Shown piece after piece: positions 1-12,100 of a stretch of DNA of 64,000 nt. The number at the start of each line of letters is the position of its first letter. Position 1 is the first letter of the stretch. The position numbers were made by a program, and so were the translations under genes. This DNA is from Saccopteryx bilineata. Taxonomy: Eukaryota; Chordata; Mammalia; Chiroptera; Emballonuridae. Where the stretch lies: positions 104,246,767-104,310,766 of the forward strand of contig NC_089496.1 of NCBI RefSeq assembly GCF_036850765.1, read 5' to 3'. Under the pieces are notes generated by a model, which was given only the letters and a program-made list of their open reading frames with translations, made no database searches and had not been told where the DNA came from.

Positions 1-128
1 GTCAGCTGGTTTCGAATCTGCTCAGAAGGCATGCTCTGCAAATAAGGACCGAGGGGAGCATCTTCTCGAGTAGCGTAATTCAAATCAGAACCAAAACTAA
101 GGGTCCGAGAAGTGTGGTCAATTCGAAC
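1..128 (-). CDS. EIF3A: EIF3A exon 11, cut by window edge
   Basis: 128 nt from acceptor TCCAAG|G, coding [20 protein letters not shown] through SEQIRNQLT, near the end of the PCI domain. Cut by the window, not by a mutation. Confidence 0.93.
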
Positions 129-3100
129 CTTGGAAAATTAAATAACATTATCAATAGTTAAGTCTATATGCAAATATGAAGTCATTCCTCAAAGAAATGA
201 CTTTGATAAATAATTTCAAGTAAATTTGAGAAAAAAAATTAACAATAAAATGCTGAATACAAAACCTAGAAGATTCATTCAGTAAAACTTTAAAACAGTG
301 CCAATGGACCAAACTGAGAAACAAAGGTTATGTGTTTTCAGTCCTCCAAGGCCTGGCCTTGCACATCAGTGCCCCCTACAGCACATACCTGCAGGTCACA
401 GTGCCGGGCTGCATCTACTATGGCACGTTCCAGTTGGAAAGCATCAACAAAAGGAACCAGAGAAGTCAAACGAGAAAACTCTATGCTCTGATAAATTTGT
501 GCCACCTGCATAAAAAACACAAAGTTACTAACAATCGCTATCATTTATTCATTTTACGTGCAGTCTCATAGAACAATGTGAAGCAGATAGAAATTATGTC
601 TATTTTTTTTAGAGAAAAGTTGAAGCTCAGAGTATCTACAGTAGAAGTGCATTACTGGAGTTGGCACTCAATTACAAGGCTCTCAACCCCAAATCCTATG
701 CTTTAAAATCACATTATAGCATTTCTGAAAAGCATCACATCTTTTCGTAGTTTCATGAAACAAAACAAAAAGGTTACGTATTTGCAAATAAAGACCTCCT
801 ACCTAATTCACCTGAACACTTTTCATAAAATTGTTTGTCTGAAGGAGACTGGCAGCATAACCACCTAGTTATACTGCTAATTAACCTTCAACTATTCATT
901 TGGCACATAAGAAATAACACTGCTCACATATACAAGAGAAAGCAGGTCAATGAAATGTGCAAATACTGACGGGAAGATGTAATAAAAGCTCTCCTTCCCG
1001 GAAGACAGAATGGGAATTTTTAAGCCATTATTATAGACCATAGTAGTCAAATTTAAGTAAGAAGTTGGACTATAATGTTAAAAGACTGATAAAGTCCTAG
1101 AGGTAATTAAACCCAAAAAGGAAGAACCTGCATTACTAACAAGGAAAAATGTACAAAGATAGTGTCCAACGAACAAACAAAAAAAGCAGTTATGAACTGT
1201 GTAAAATCCTTTTTTCCCCAAATCAAATAGATAATAATAAGACTAATTTTAGACAGGGAACAGAATCTGGGGAGGCTTTCACTTCCTAGGCCATCCCTAA
1301 ATTTTTCAGATTTGCAATGAAAACAATCAAGGGAGGAATTCCAGTTGTTGCAGAGAACATCCCTTTTCCTTTGTACCTGCTGCAAGAGACGGAGTATGGT
1401 GTTGTTCTGCAGCTGCGGGACGTACTGCTGCAGCTCCGGTTCCTTTTCAGGTTGGTCTTTGACCCAATTTAGAACCTATAAAAATCAATTAAATTCAGAA
1501 AGACTTCTACTCCCTACCTATGTAACAGATACTAAAACATCTACAAAATATTTTTAATTTTCCTAACAGGCAAAAACATCACACAATGCAAAGAAATGCA
1601 GAATGTGTTATGAAGCACATACTTGTCTGAAGGCGACTGGCGGCAATAGCTAAGTTAGTAATGCTGCTAATCCACCTCCACAGGTTTGTTGAGCACATCA
1701 GAAATATCTTTTCTCTTAACATGAAGAAAATAGACAATGAAATGTGCACTGAATTCAAACACCTAGGGCAGTGCTTCTCCCCACAAATAGAAATACAACC
1801 TAAAACTGCAACCAGGGAGGGACACATGGTGATAGAACCAAAGCTTAATACAAAGGCTTACCTTGGTGACTCTTTCACAGAGCTTTAGTGGGTTAAATTC
1901 CATTTCCAGCCAATTATAAAGGTCTTTCACTTCCGGGACAACATATTGTAGTACATTGAATCGGACCTACAAAAACAAAAGTTTTCATTGCTAAAGGAAA
2001 TTTTCCAATTGGGATTCTGAAATGGCAATAAACTTTTTTAAAAGGAAAAAAATCAGAAATTAAAGAAATATACAGAATTGGAAACCTGGAAAATGGCTAA
2101 AAGATTGTCTAGCCTGAACCTTTAAATTGACCAAAGAGGAATCCAGGACAACTGCCCAGTCTCTTCCCCAAAGTATGCAGCTATATACAGTGAAAAGCCC
2201 TCCAAAAGTTAAAAAAAGAAATTAAAAACTCTAAAAACAAGCAATTAAGTATTTACAAATACAACTCCTGTGTCCAAAATAATCCAATTTACTATCAAGT
2301 AAAATACCAGTCTACAGATAACTAAACCATACAAAAATTATCACTACCCCTATTCATAATTGCCCCAAACTGGAAAAACTCAGGACAAACAGGATAGGTT
2401 CACATAATATACAGAAATGGTCAAAACAGCTATACTGAACACATAAATTTCAAAAACATAATGGTTAGGGAAAAAATTTCACATATGATTGAATTTACAT
2501 GACATTTATGTCACATAAAATAAACTTAAAAGTATATACATACAGGCAAAAATCTGTGATGTTATATAATTCAGAACAGTGGCTCTTCTTGGGGGTTATG
2601 AAATGTGGTTAACTAGCAAGAATTTACCCAATTACATTTATGATTTATACTTTATTTAAAATGTTTAGTTATAACATTGTTTATATTTGAGCTCAACTTC
2701 CTTTCACAAAAAAAAACCACTTACAGACAAAACAAATAAAAAGATACCACTTGCATAGTCTTTTTTACAAAGGAGACACAAAAAGATGGCATCATTTTAT
2801 AAAACCCCAAACTTGCCATATGCAAATCTTAGCTGTGCTTTAACATAGAAGATGCAGTGCATGGAACCTCACCCCTCCCCTGTTGGGAGCTGCTTACCCA
2901 AAGACTGTAAGTGCAGGGACACGGCAAGGCTGTCACAAAACTAAGACAAATGTGAGCAGATCCCATCCCCAAAAGTGGATGATGCCCACACAATGAGCAT
3001 CTAGTCTGTAAATTTAATCCAATGCAAAATGGGCGCAGGAATAACGTCTTCTATTAACATTTGTGTCCTTATATCTTTATTGGTGGTGTGATATAAGAAT

Positions 3101-6100
3101 CCAAATAAAATTCCCTTCGCTCTCATTCCATTCCTATCAGGAAATTCTTCTAGATTCTCCATTTAATACCCCTTCCAAATAGGGAATATGTTAACTTAGG
3201 CTATCCTAACCTATCAAAGTAGTATTTCTCACTAAAATTAACAAATGGCTTTCTGAACAGTCGCTTACAAATTTCATTAATTTTTAAATTCATTTTAGAG
3301 AGGTGGGGGATGCAGGAAGCATCAACTCCCATATGTGCCTTGACCAGGCAAGCCCAAGGATTTGAAACAGTGACCTCAGCGTTCCAGGTTGATGCTTTAT
3401 CCACTGCACCACCACAGGTCAGGCTGAACTTAATTAATTTGATCCTGAGATAATGGAATCATTCTCTTGGTGCTTATATCTATGAGCCCAAAGACTCTGG
3501 ATATGTAGTAAACTCACCAATATTTATAAATGCTTCTTGGCAGTCACCGAATCTATTCACCTGGTATAAACCAGTACCCTTTTTATAAACATCTACACTT
3601 ATCTATGGGCACAGTGAGGACCCAAATTTGGATGTTCTGGCTGCTGGACTCAAGATCTCCATCACTGATCCCTAAAATCAGTATCATAATAAACTTTAAT
3701 ACCAAATGTGGTTTGCAGAGATATGTGTTCAAGAGATATGAATTATAATTTCAGTTTGACATACTTTTAAACAAAATTTTCCTAAAAATATTCCTCTTCC
3801 TAAAAATGCTATTGTTTTGTTACATTTAATCCTAAATCAGCCCCATAAAAACTTGCCAAAATATAAGCTGACTTGTGTGGACAGTGGAAGAAGAATAAAA
3901 CAATAGAGGCAAGACAGAAAAAGTGTTTTATAGATTAAATTCTTTTCAAAACTTGACTAAAATGAAATCTGCCTTACTACTAGAACAGAGAAATTTACAA
4001 GAAAATACTGCTGCTATATAGAAAACTGATTACAGTAGCTTCCTCCATATGTATTTTACTTACTGCAGTTTGTTAACATGGTCTGAAAATATTCAATGGA
4101 AAACACTAGAAATAAACACTTTGTAACTTTAAATTGTGCACCATTCTAAGTAGCATGATGAACTCTCACGTTGTGCTGCTCTACCCTGCCCTGAACGTGC
4201 AGGATACAGAACATTTTTTAGCATACCTATGCTGTATGGACCTACGCTGTATGGCTGTCCAGGTCATGTTTTTCAACCACCTGTCTGGACCAGTAACAGT
4301 CCATCAAAAGTTAACCACCCTGATGAGGGTGTATGACAGTGGTCCCCAACCTTTTTTGGGCCACGGACCGGTTTAATATCAGAAAATATTTTCATGGATC
4401 GGCCTTTAGTGTGGGATGGATAAATGCACAAAATAAAATTATGCGACCAGCATAAAAACTGTGGTATTTTTAAATATAATTGTCAAACTTACGAGACAAG
4501 CGTCAAGAGTGAGTCTTGGCCCTGGCTGACTGGCTCAGTGGTAGAGCGTCAGCCTTGTGTGCAGGGGTCCCGGGTTCAATTCCCGACCAGGGCACACAGG
4601 AGAAGCGCCCATCTGCTTCTCCACCCCTCCCCCTCTCCTTCCTCTCTGTCTCTCTCTTCCCCTCCCGCAGCTGAGGCTCCATTGGAGCAAGGATGGCCTG
4701 GGCGCTGGGGATGGCTCCTTGGCCTCTGCCCCAGGCGCTAGAGTGGCTCTGGTCGCAACAGAGCGACGCCCCGGAGGGGCAGAGCGTCGCCCCTGGTGGG
4801 CGTGCCGGGTGGATCCGGTAGGGCGCATGCGGGAGTCTGTCTGTCTCTCTTCGTTTCCAGCTTCAGAAAAATACAAAAAAAAAAAAAAAGAAAGAAAAAA
4901 GAGTGAGTCTTAGACAGATGTAACAGACGGAATCTGGTCATTTTTAAAAAATAAAACATCGTTCAGGCCCTGGCCGGTTGGCTCAGCGGTAGAGCGTCGG
5001 CCTGGCATGCAGGGGACCCGGGTTCGATTCCTGGCCAGGGCACATAGGAGAAGCGCCCATTTGCTTCTCCCTCCCCCACCCCTCCTTCCTCTCTGTCTCT
5101 CTCTTCCCCTCCTGCAGCCAAGGCTCCATTGGAGCAAAGATGGCCCAGGCGCTGGGGATGGCTCCTTGGCCTCTGCCCCAGGCGCTAGAGTGGCTCTGGT
5201 CGCGGCAGAGCGACGCCCCGGAGGGGCAGAGCATCACCCCCTGGTGAGCAGAGCGTCGCCCCTGGTGGGCGTGCCGGGTGGATCCCGGTCGGGCGCATGC
5301 GGGAGTCTGTCTGACTGTCTCTCCGTTTCCAGCTTCAGAAAAATACAAAAAAAAATACAAAAAAAAAAAAAAAATCGTTCAGACTTAAATATAAATAAAA
5401 CGGAAATAATGTAAGTTATTTATTCTTCCTCTGCGGACGGGTAGCAAATGACCCTCAGACTGGTACCAGTCCGCGGCCCGGGGGGGTTAGGGACCACTGG
5501 TGTATGAAGATGACAGAGTATATATAATCACTGAGTCTATAATCTTCATATGCCATCGGGGTGGTTAACTCACTGACCAGTACAAATTTCTCGTAGACCG
5601 ACACCAGTCCGCGGACCCATGGTTGAAAAACACTGGTCCAGACCACCAGATCAGCTGTATCACAGTGCTTGTGTTCCAAACACTCTTATTTTACTTAAAG
5701 AGCAGTAGTGACGCTGACAGTTCAGACATGCCTAAGCTGTAACGTGCTTCTTTAACTGAAGAGTACAATATATTAAAGTATTTTGAGGGACCACATTCAC
5801 ATAATATTTACAGAACATAATTGTCTCATTTCGTTATTAGTTACTGTTACTCTCATACTGTGCCTAATTTATAAGTTAAACTTTATCATAATATATATGT
5901 ATACGAAACAAAGAGCATATATTGGGTTTGGTACTTTCCGTAGTTTCAGGTACCCATTTAGAGTCTTAGCATGTATACCCCACAAATGAGGGGTGTTATT
6001 GTGCTTACCTAAACAGATTGATTCTGCTGGGAAAGGCCTTTCCTCAAGCACCCGTTGTTTTTTTTCCTGTGCTAAATTACTTTGCTGGAAGTGTAACATG

Positions 6101-9100
6101 ATACTACTAAGTCACACTATTGTGTATCAGAATTCTTAACACCAAAACTACTCAGAAATACAAATTCCATTTAAGTTATCACTTGCCTGGCTTATAATAG
6201 GCGCTCATATGATAAATTTTTACCGAAAGGAAAGATTCCAACAGTGCAAAACATTGTAAAGATGTGTATCTCTGAGGATCCCCATTCTGAAGCCGACTGT
6301 ATATGTAGTGAACCTCAGAAATCTGCAATTTAGCCTCATCATATTTCCCAACTCTTTAAGCTTGATTAGTTTTTCTATCCTCCTGAAGTTAAGTCATGAA
6401 CCCTCTTGCCCATCATTCTTCTCTTACTGGCGTCTGGTCCATATTGTTCCTCAGAGCTAGTCCAGGTTTCACCTGCTACACCAAATTTAAATACATCTCA
6501 GACACTAGAGATGAACCACCTCAACTGAACAGTGCTGACTTACAACATCAGTTCTTAAACTTGTCTATGTATCAGAAAAACATGACAGTGAATCAGAAGT
6601 CCCAGTATTCAAGCATGAATTAGAAGGAATGCTCAAATGTCATGGCCCCAGATAGGGGTCACCAGATGAATCCCAGTTGGGCTGCATGTAGGAGTCTGTC
6701 TCTCCCCCCTCCTCTCAATTAAAAAAAATAAATAAAACTAATAAATTGAAAGAATGCTCAAATGTATACCAACCATATCGTTAATAAGGCCGATTCGTGT
6801 TGGTGGGGCTTGGAGACCCAGCAGTGTTGCAAGGCGCCGCTGTTTCTCAACTATGATGCCGTCCATATCCAGGAGTCGAGCGATGTCAGTGCGCTCAGGG
6901 GTGATAGGAATGGAAAGAGTGGCCAAGAGCACTCTGGTAGACATTCTGGAGAACAAAATTACAAATCTGTTAACTCTGTAAATGATACCTAATAAACAGA
7001 AAGACATTAAATTGTTTGGTGACAGACCATTTCTTAATATTAATTTATATATGCACCCCAAATATTTTAGTTAATATTTTATAATCAAGGAAAAAAGTGA
7101 CTTGATATATTTATTTTTATGTCTAATTAGTTCTAAAAATAGATTCTAAATATCTGTATGTGGATAAGAAGCTTATACCTTAACATGGACAGTCTTTTAC
7201 ATTCAATATTCCTAATATTCCATTTTCCTCAATTGTGCTTTTGGTAGAGTTGGTTATTGGACAAGATGGTTACTGAAGACCAAGAACACTCACTGCCCAA
7301 GAAGAGTATCTGGAGACATTTTTGGTTGTCACTAATTGGATGGATGCTCCCAGGATCCAGTGGGTAGTGATGAGGAATGCACCTACACATCCCATGTACA
7401 GTCCCCTACCAAAGAATTATCCAAACCCAAATGTCATGGTACAGAGGCTGAGAAACCCTAATCTAGAATACACTATCATGCCATTTTAGCAGTAGACATT
7501 TGTTTCACAATCTCTTCTGACTATAACATTCTTACCTTTGCATCTCTTCTTGGGTAAGATTCTTCCTCATTTCTCTAGATAGATGGTAAAGACGATGGAG
7601 TGTAGATGCATGAAAAAGAGCATTTCCAGATTTCCAAAACACAGTTGAGACTTTGTTATAGTAATTTGCCATCAACTGAGGCTTAGGTGGTTTTTTAGAT
7701 AAGGAGAATAGTCCGTGAATATCTTCCACAGCTTTGAATGCTTCCTAAATTTAATAGTATGAATTAGTCATTGCATTCTAAACAAAAAAATCTAACTCAA
7801 ATCTCTCTACGAGACCTAAAGCCAAACACTTAATAGTGGCAAATAAAATGCTTTATTTAATGTGTGGTTTTTTAAACTCATTTATAACTTAGTATCTATT
7901 TCTAAAAACTACCATAACTGCAAAAACATTAAGTCCTTAAACTCCTTCAGGTAGACACAGCAGACATTTTTTTAGAAAAACATGCATAGTATCATACCAC
8001 TTGGGGGAATACATAAAAAAACCTGGCCCTGACTGGGTAGCTCAGGTGGTTGAAGCACTGCTCTGATATGCCAAGGTAACAGATTCAATGCCCAGTCAGG
8101 ACACAATCAATGAATGCATAAATAAGTGGAACAAGAAATACATGTTTCTTGCTCTCCCCCCTTCCCCTTGCCTCTAAAATTAGTAAATAAATAAACAATC
8201 ACTAAAAAGAAAAAAATCTGGAAGGATATAAAACACAATACAGAAGTTATTTCCAAGTTATAAGATCATGGATGTATACTGTCTTTCACTCATCCATATT
8301 TTCTATGAGTATGTTTACTTGTATTCTATATAACTTTTTCCTCTTTAGCTCATCAGGTAGAAAGATATCATAAGAGTGGGATCAAATATATAAAATCTTC
8401 AACTTATGAATACAAAATCATGTGATAATGTCTGAATTCTTAAGAGTAAAAGGGCCCAGTGGAGGACAATTCCCAACACTGCTGAGATCTCCAATGTAGG
8501 ATAACCCACCATATATGTGAACTGAGCAGAGGCAATGAATGCTAAGAAACCAGACAGCCTGACCTATGGTGGGGCAGACGGTAGAGCATCGACCTGGAAC
8601 ACTGAGGTCACCGGTTTGAAACGCTGGGCTTGCCCGGTCACGGCATATACAACAAGCAACCAATGAACAACTAAAATGAAGCAACAAGGTGATGCTTCTC
8701 TCACTTTCTCCCTCTCCCTCTCAAAATCAATACATAAAATCTTAAAAAAAAAACCCCAAAAACCCTAGGAGACAACCCACTGCTGAGTTCTCTATTTGCA
8801 GTAAAGGTAAGTGTGTTTCTTAATTTCCAACCTTTACCACCTTTACAAAATATAATAAAAATACAAAAAATAAAATGAACAGACAAGCTGGGTTTTTTTT
8901 TAACTTTGTGTTTACTGAGTTTAGAAAGAAAGAGAGAAACATTGGTTTATTGTTCTACTTAATTCATTGATTGATTCTTATATATGCCCTGACTGGGGAC
9001 TAAACCCGTAACCTTGGCAGGATAACACTAACTAACAGAACCCTGGCCAGGGCCAAGCTGGTTTTTTTAAATCAAAGTAAACAGATACAAAATTACCATG

Positions 9101-12100
9101 AAACTGCTGTTTAAAAAACACTTTGTAAACACATATTATCCTCTAGATTAATTTCATCAGGAACCAGTAAAAAGTTTAGACTGACACCGGGAATGAAATC
9201 ACACTTTGAGCAGCACTGAGGATGAGCTGTTTCCCATGGAAAGAAACTGGATCTGAATCACATACTTTGGCCCAGATTTCATAACCGGCAACCAGAACCA
9301 AAACATTCTGAGATTCCCTGCCCAAAACTCTCCATCAGACAATCTTAAACTCCTAACCTACCTACTGAAATTAACCAACAGATAGCAAGATGAAGATACT
9401 CAGGAAGGGGCAAAGTAACATAGGCTATCCTAACTTGAAAGCAAGCTAGCAGTTATCACCATACCTGCCACAATTCCATGCTGATAGCACTGTCCAACTG
9501 AACAAGCCTGGTTTCCAAATGCATAGACTGGCTCTCTGGATTGTTAAGATTGATTGCTGTACTTTGGTTATGGTGGCGTTGAATCTGAGCCAAGTGCATT
9601 CTCAAATTATCACACAGCTTACGGAATTCAGCCTTACGGGTGTATTGGAGGCAGAATTTGAAAGCTATAAGCACAAATGTAAAACATTAGGTACTTTCCA
9701 CCATCAAACTATCTTAATACATTTTATTTCATGTATTAAAACCAGTTATTTTAACAAGATTTACCGAACTCATCATCAGTCTTTAGAAGTGATCAGAGTC
9801 AAAACTCACTTCATAAAAAAAAAAAAAAAAACTCACTTCATGTGCCCTGACCTTTTGGACATAGTTATCAGTCTGGTCTGAGGGACTAAAATACAGTTCT
9901 GTATTTACAAGTGGGAAATTATTTAAATTTACGTCTACGGGGGCCTGACCGGGCAGTGGCTCAATGGATAGAGCATCGGACTGGGATGCCAAGGACCCAG
10001 GTTCGAGACCCCAAGGTCGCCAGCTTGAGTGTGGGCTCATCTGGTTTGAGCAAAAAGCTCACCACCTTGAGCCCAAGGTCGCTGGCTCGAGCAAGGAGTT
10101 ACTCGGTCTGCTGAAGGCCTGCGGTCAAGGCACGTGTATGAGAAAGCAATCAATGAACAATTAAGGTGTTGCAATGCACAATGAGAAACTAATGATTGAT
10201 GCTTCTCATCTCTCCGTTCCTGTCTATCTATCCCTTTCTCTGACTCTCTGTCTCTGTAAAAATAAATAAATAAATAAAAATAAAAAAATTTACGTCTAAA
10301 GGGGACTTACCTTTAAAACACTTATTTCAAACTCATAAAGAACAAACAAAATTCTGGCCTGAAATACAGATAACCCTTAAGTGCAGGTAGGTCTGAATCG
10401 TGCAGGTTCACTTATACACAGGTTTTATTCCAGTAAGTACTGTAAATTTATTTTCTCTTGCTTACAATTTTTTTAAAAGATTTTATTTATTGAATTTACA
10501 GAGAGAAGGGAGAGGGTGGGGGAGAGAAGTAGTGACTCATAGTTGTTTCACTTTAGTTGTTCATTGATTGCTTGTTGTATGTGGCTTGACCAGGCAAGCC
10601 CAAGGATTCAAACTGGCGACCTCAGCATTCCAGCTCGACCCTCTATCTGCTGTGCCACCACAGGCCAGGCTCAATTTTCTTAACATTTTCTTTACTCAGA
10701 CTTACTTCAGTGTAAGAATTCAGTATATAATGCCTACTTATACAAAATATGTGCTATGTTATTGGTAAGACTTGTAGTCAACAGTAGGCTACTAGTAGTT
10801 ATGTTTTTGGGGGTTCAAATGTTCTACAGATTTTCAACTGCATGGAGGGGCTGACTCCTCTAACCTTCATTTTGTTCAAGGGTCAAATAAACTTTGTTAT
10901 CTAACTTACACAGACAGCAAGCTTTTGTCCTAAGACTGTGCAAAATAGAGGCTTAAGGTCATCTGATTTCAACTATGTACATAGATATGCACATGAACTA
11001 CTTGCTGTCATTAAATATTAAGATTCTAATCATTTGTCAATAAATTGGCATGTAATTATTAGTAACTTTAAAGTAATAATTAAAGTAGTAATTTTCTTCT
11101 GTCATATGTACATTAGAATAATTTGAGGGGAATTCTCCTGCCGTCCTCTAAAAAAACAGTATTCCTATTTCAACAGTCCTAAAAAAACAGAATGCAGTTT
11201 AACTTCAAGTTAATATTTATACCAATAGATAAAAAGTCTCAAGCTATTTGTATTAACTGAAAATTCATATATGCTAACCACATAAGCAGAACAGAACACA
11301 AGTTCTAATACTCCCAGTAAACCATTCATAATCAAAGTCACTTAGAACTTGAATAGACAAATGCCAATCATCCCCATAGTAAAAATATGGCAGTATAAGC
11401 CAAAGCAGAAAAGAGCCAAGAACCACTCTCAAATCACATATACTCAATAGTCACACTATCCCAGTCGCATATATGATAGTTAAAAGGCTGCTTTAACAGT
11501 AAGGCAAGTGACAGTGAGGGAAAGAGACAAGGTTAGAAAAATAAACAACACATTCTTCAGATTTAAAGTATATGTAGTACTAGGAGTTGGTGCTTCTCAT
11601 CTCTCCCCCTTCCAGAATGACTTAAAAAGGTCTTCCAGCCATCAACAGAATACATACATCTCATATAGAATTACATTAGATAGTAAAACAAATTTCTTAT
11701 AAGTCAACTTATTTAGTATTCAAATGAATGCTAATCTTTCAATAAGGATAAAAACTATGTAAAATAAGTACTACAGAGAAAAGGAGGTTAACATTAACAG
11801 TTAATCTTCTGCAAAATCTAGTCTTAAGTCAACTTTTCAAATCAGTTCTTGTTTTACCTTGTTGGGCAATATCATGGTAGAGACGTTCTACTCTAGAATT
11901 GTTTCGAAGAAGGTCCAAACACTGTCTGTATGATTCCCACAGGAACTTAACCCATGGAGTTAAAAGTAACCTGTCAGTACGATCCTGGGTGTCTTCACCA
12001 CTTACAGCACTTAGGAGAACACTACAAAAACATAAAAAGTGTTGAAAACACTTTTAGGACATGGTTTCCTACTTTGCCATATGACTGAAAACACCAAAAC

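Larger units (their letters stand above)
4337..5499. mobile_element. hAT-type MITE inserted in the outer element
   Basis: Left end CAGTGGTCCCCAACC and right end GGTTAGGGACCACTG are near-perfect inverted ends, flanked by a perfect 8-bp duplication GTGTATGA (4329-4336 and 5500-5507). Two type A SINEs sit inside. The body without SINEs matches the element at 55896-56196. It is non-autonomous: no transposase frame is present. Confidence 0.9.
4265..5635. mobile_element. outer hAT-like MITE, split by a later insertion
   Basis: The left end CATGTTTTTCAACCA (4265) and right end TGGTTGAAAAACACTG (to 5635) are inverted repeats. The flanks GTCCAGGT and GTCCAGAC match at 6 of 8 positions, as an aged 8-bp target duplication. 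The unit is interrupted by the element at 4337-5499. Without the insertions it is about 200 bp, with no coding capacity. Confidence 0.7.
7745..9464. other. EIF3A intron 5
   Basis: 1.7 kb intron with three SINEs listed separately; the rest is unassigned unique sequence. Confidence 0.7.

Noticed and set aside
4518..4600. tRNA genes suggested by A- and B-box sequences in dozens of places
   Set aside because: The tRNA-like part continues directly into the constant SINE body and poly(A), with target duplications, and no cloverleaf with a proper acceptor stem forms. They are SINE heads.
4518..5374. Regularly spaced repeats as a CRISPR-like array
   Set aside because: Repeat units are 200-400 bp SINEs with poly(A) and target duplications in a mammalian gene context.
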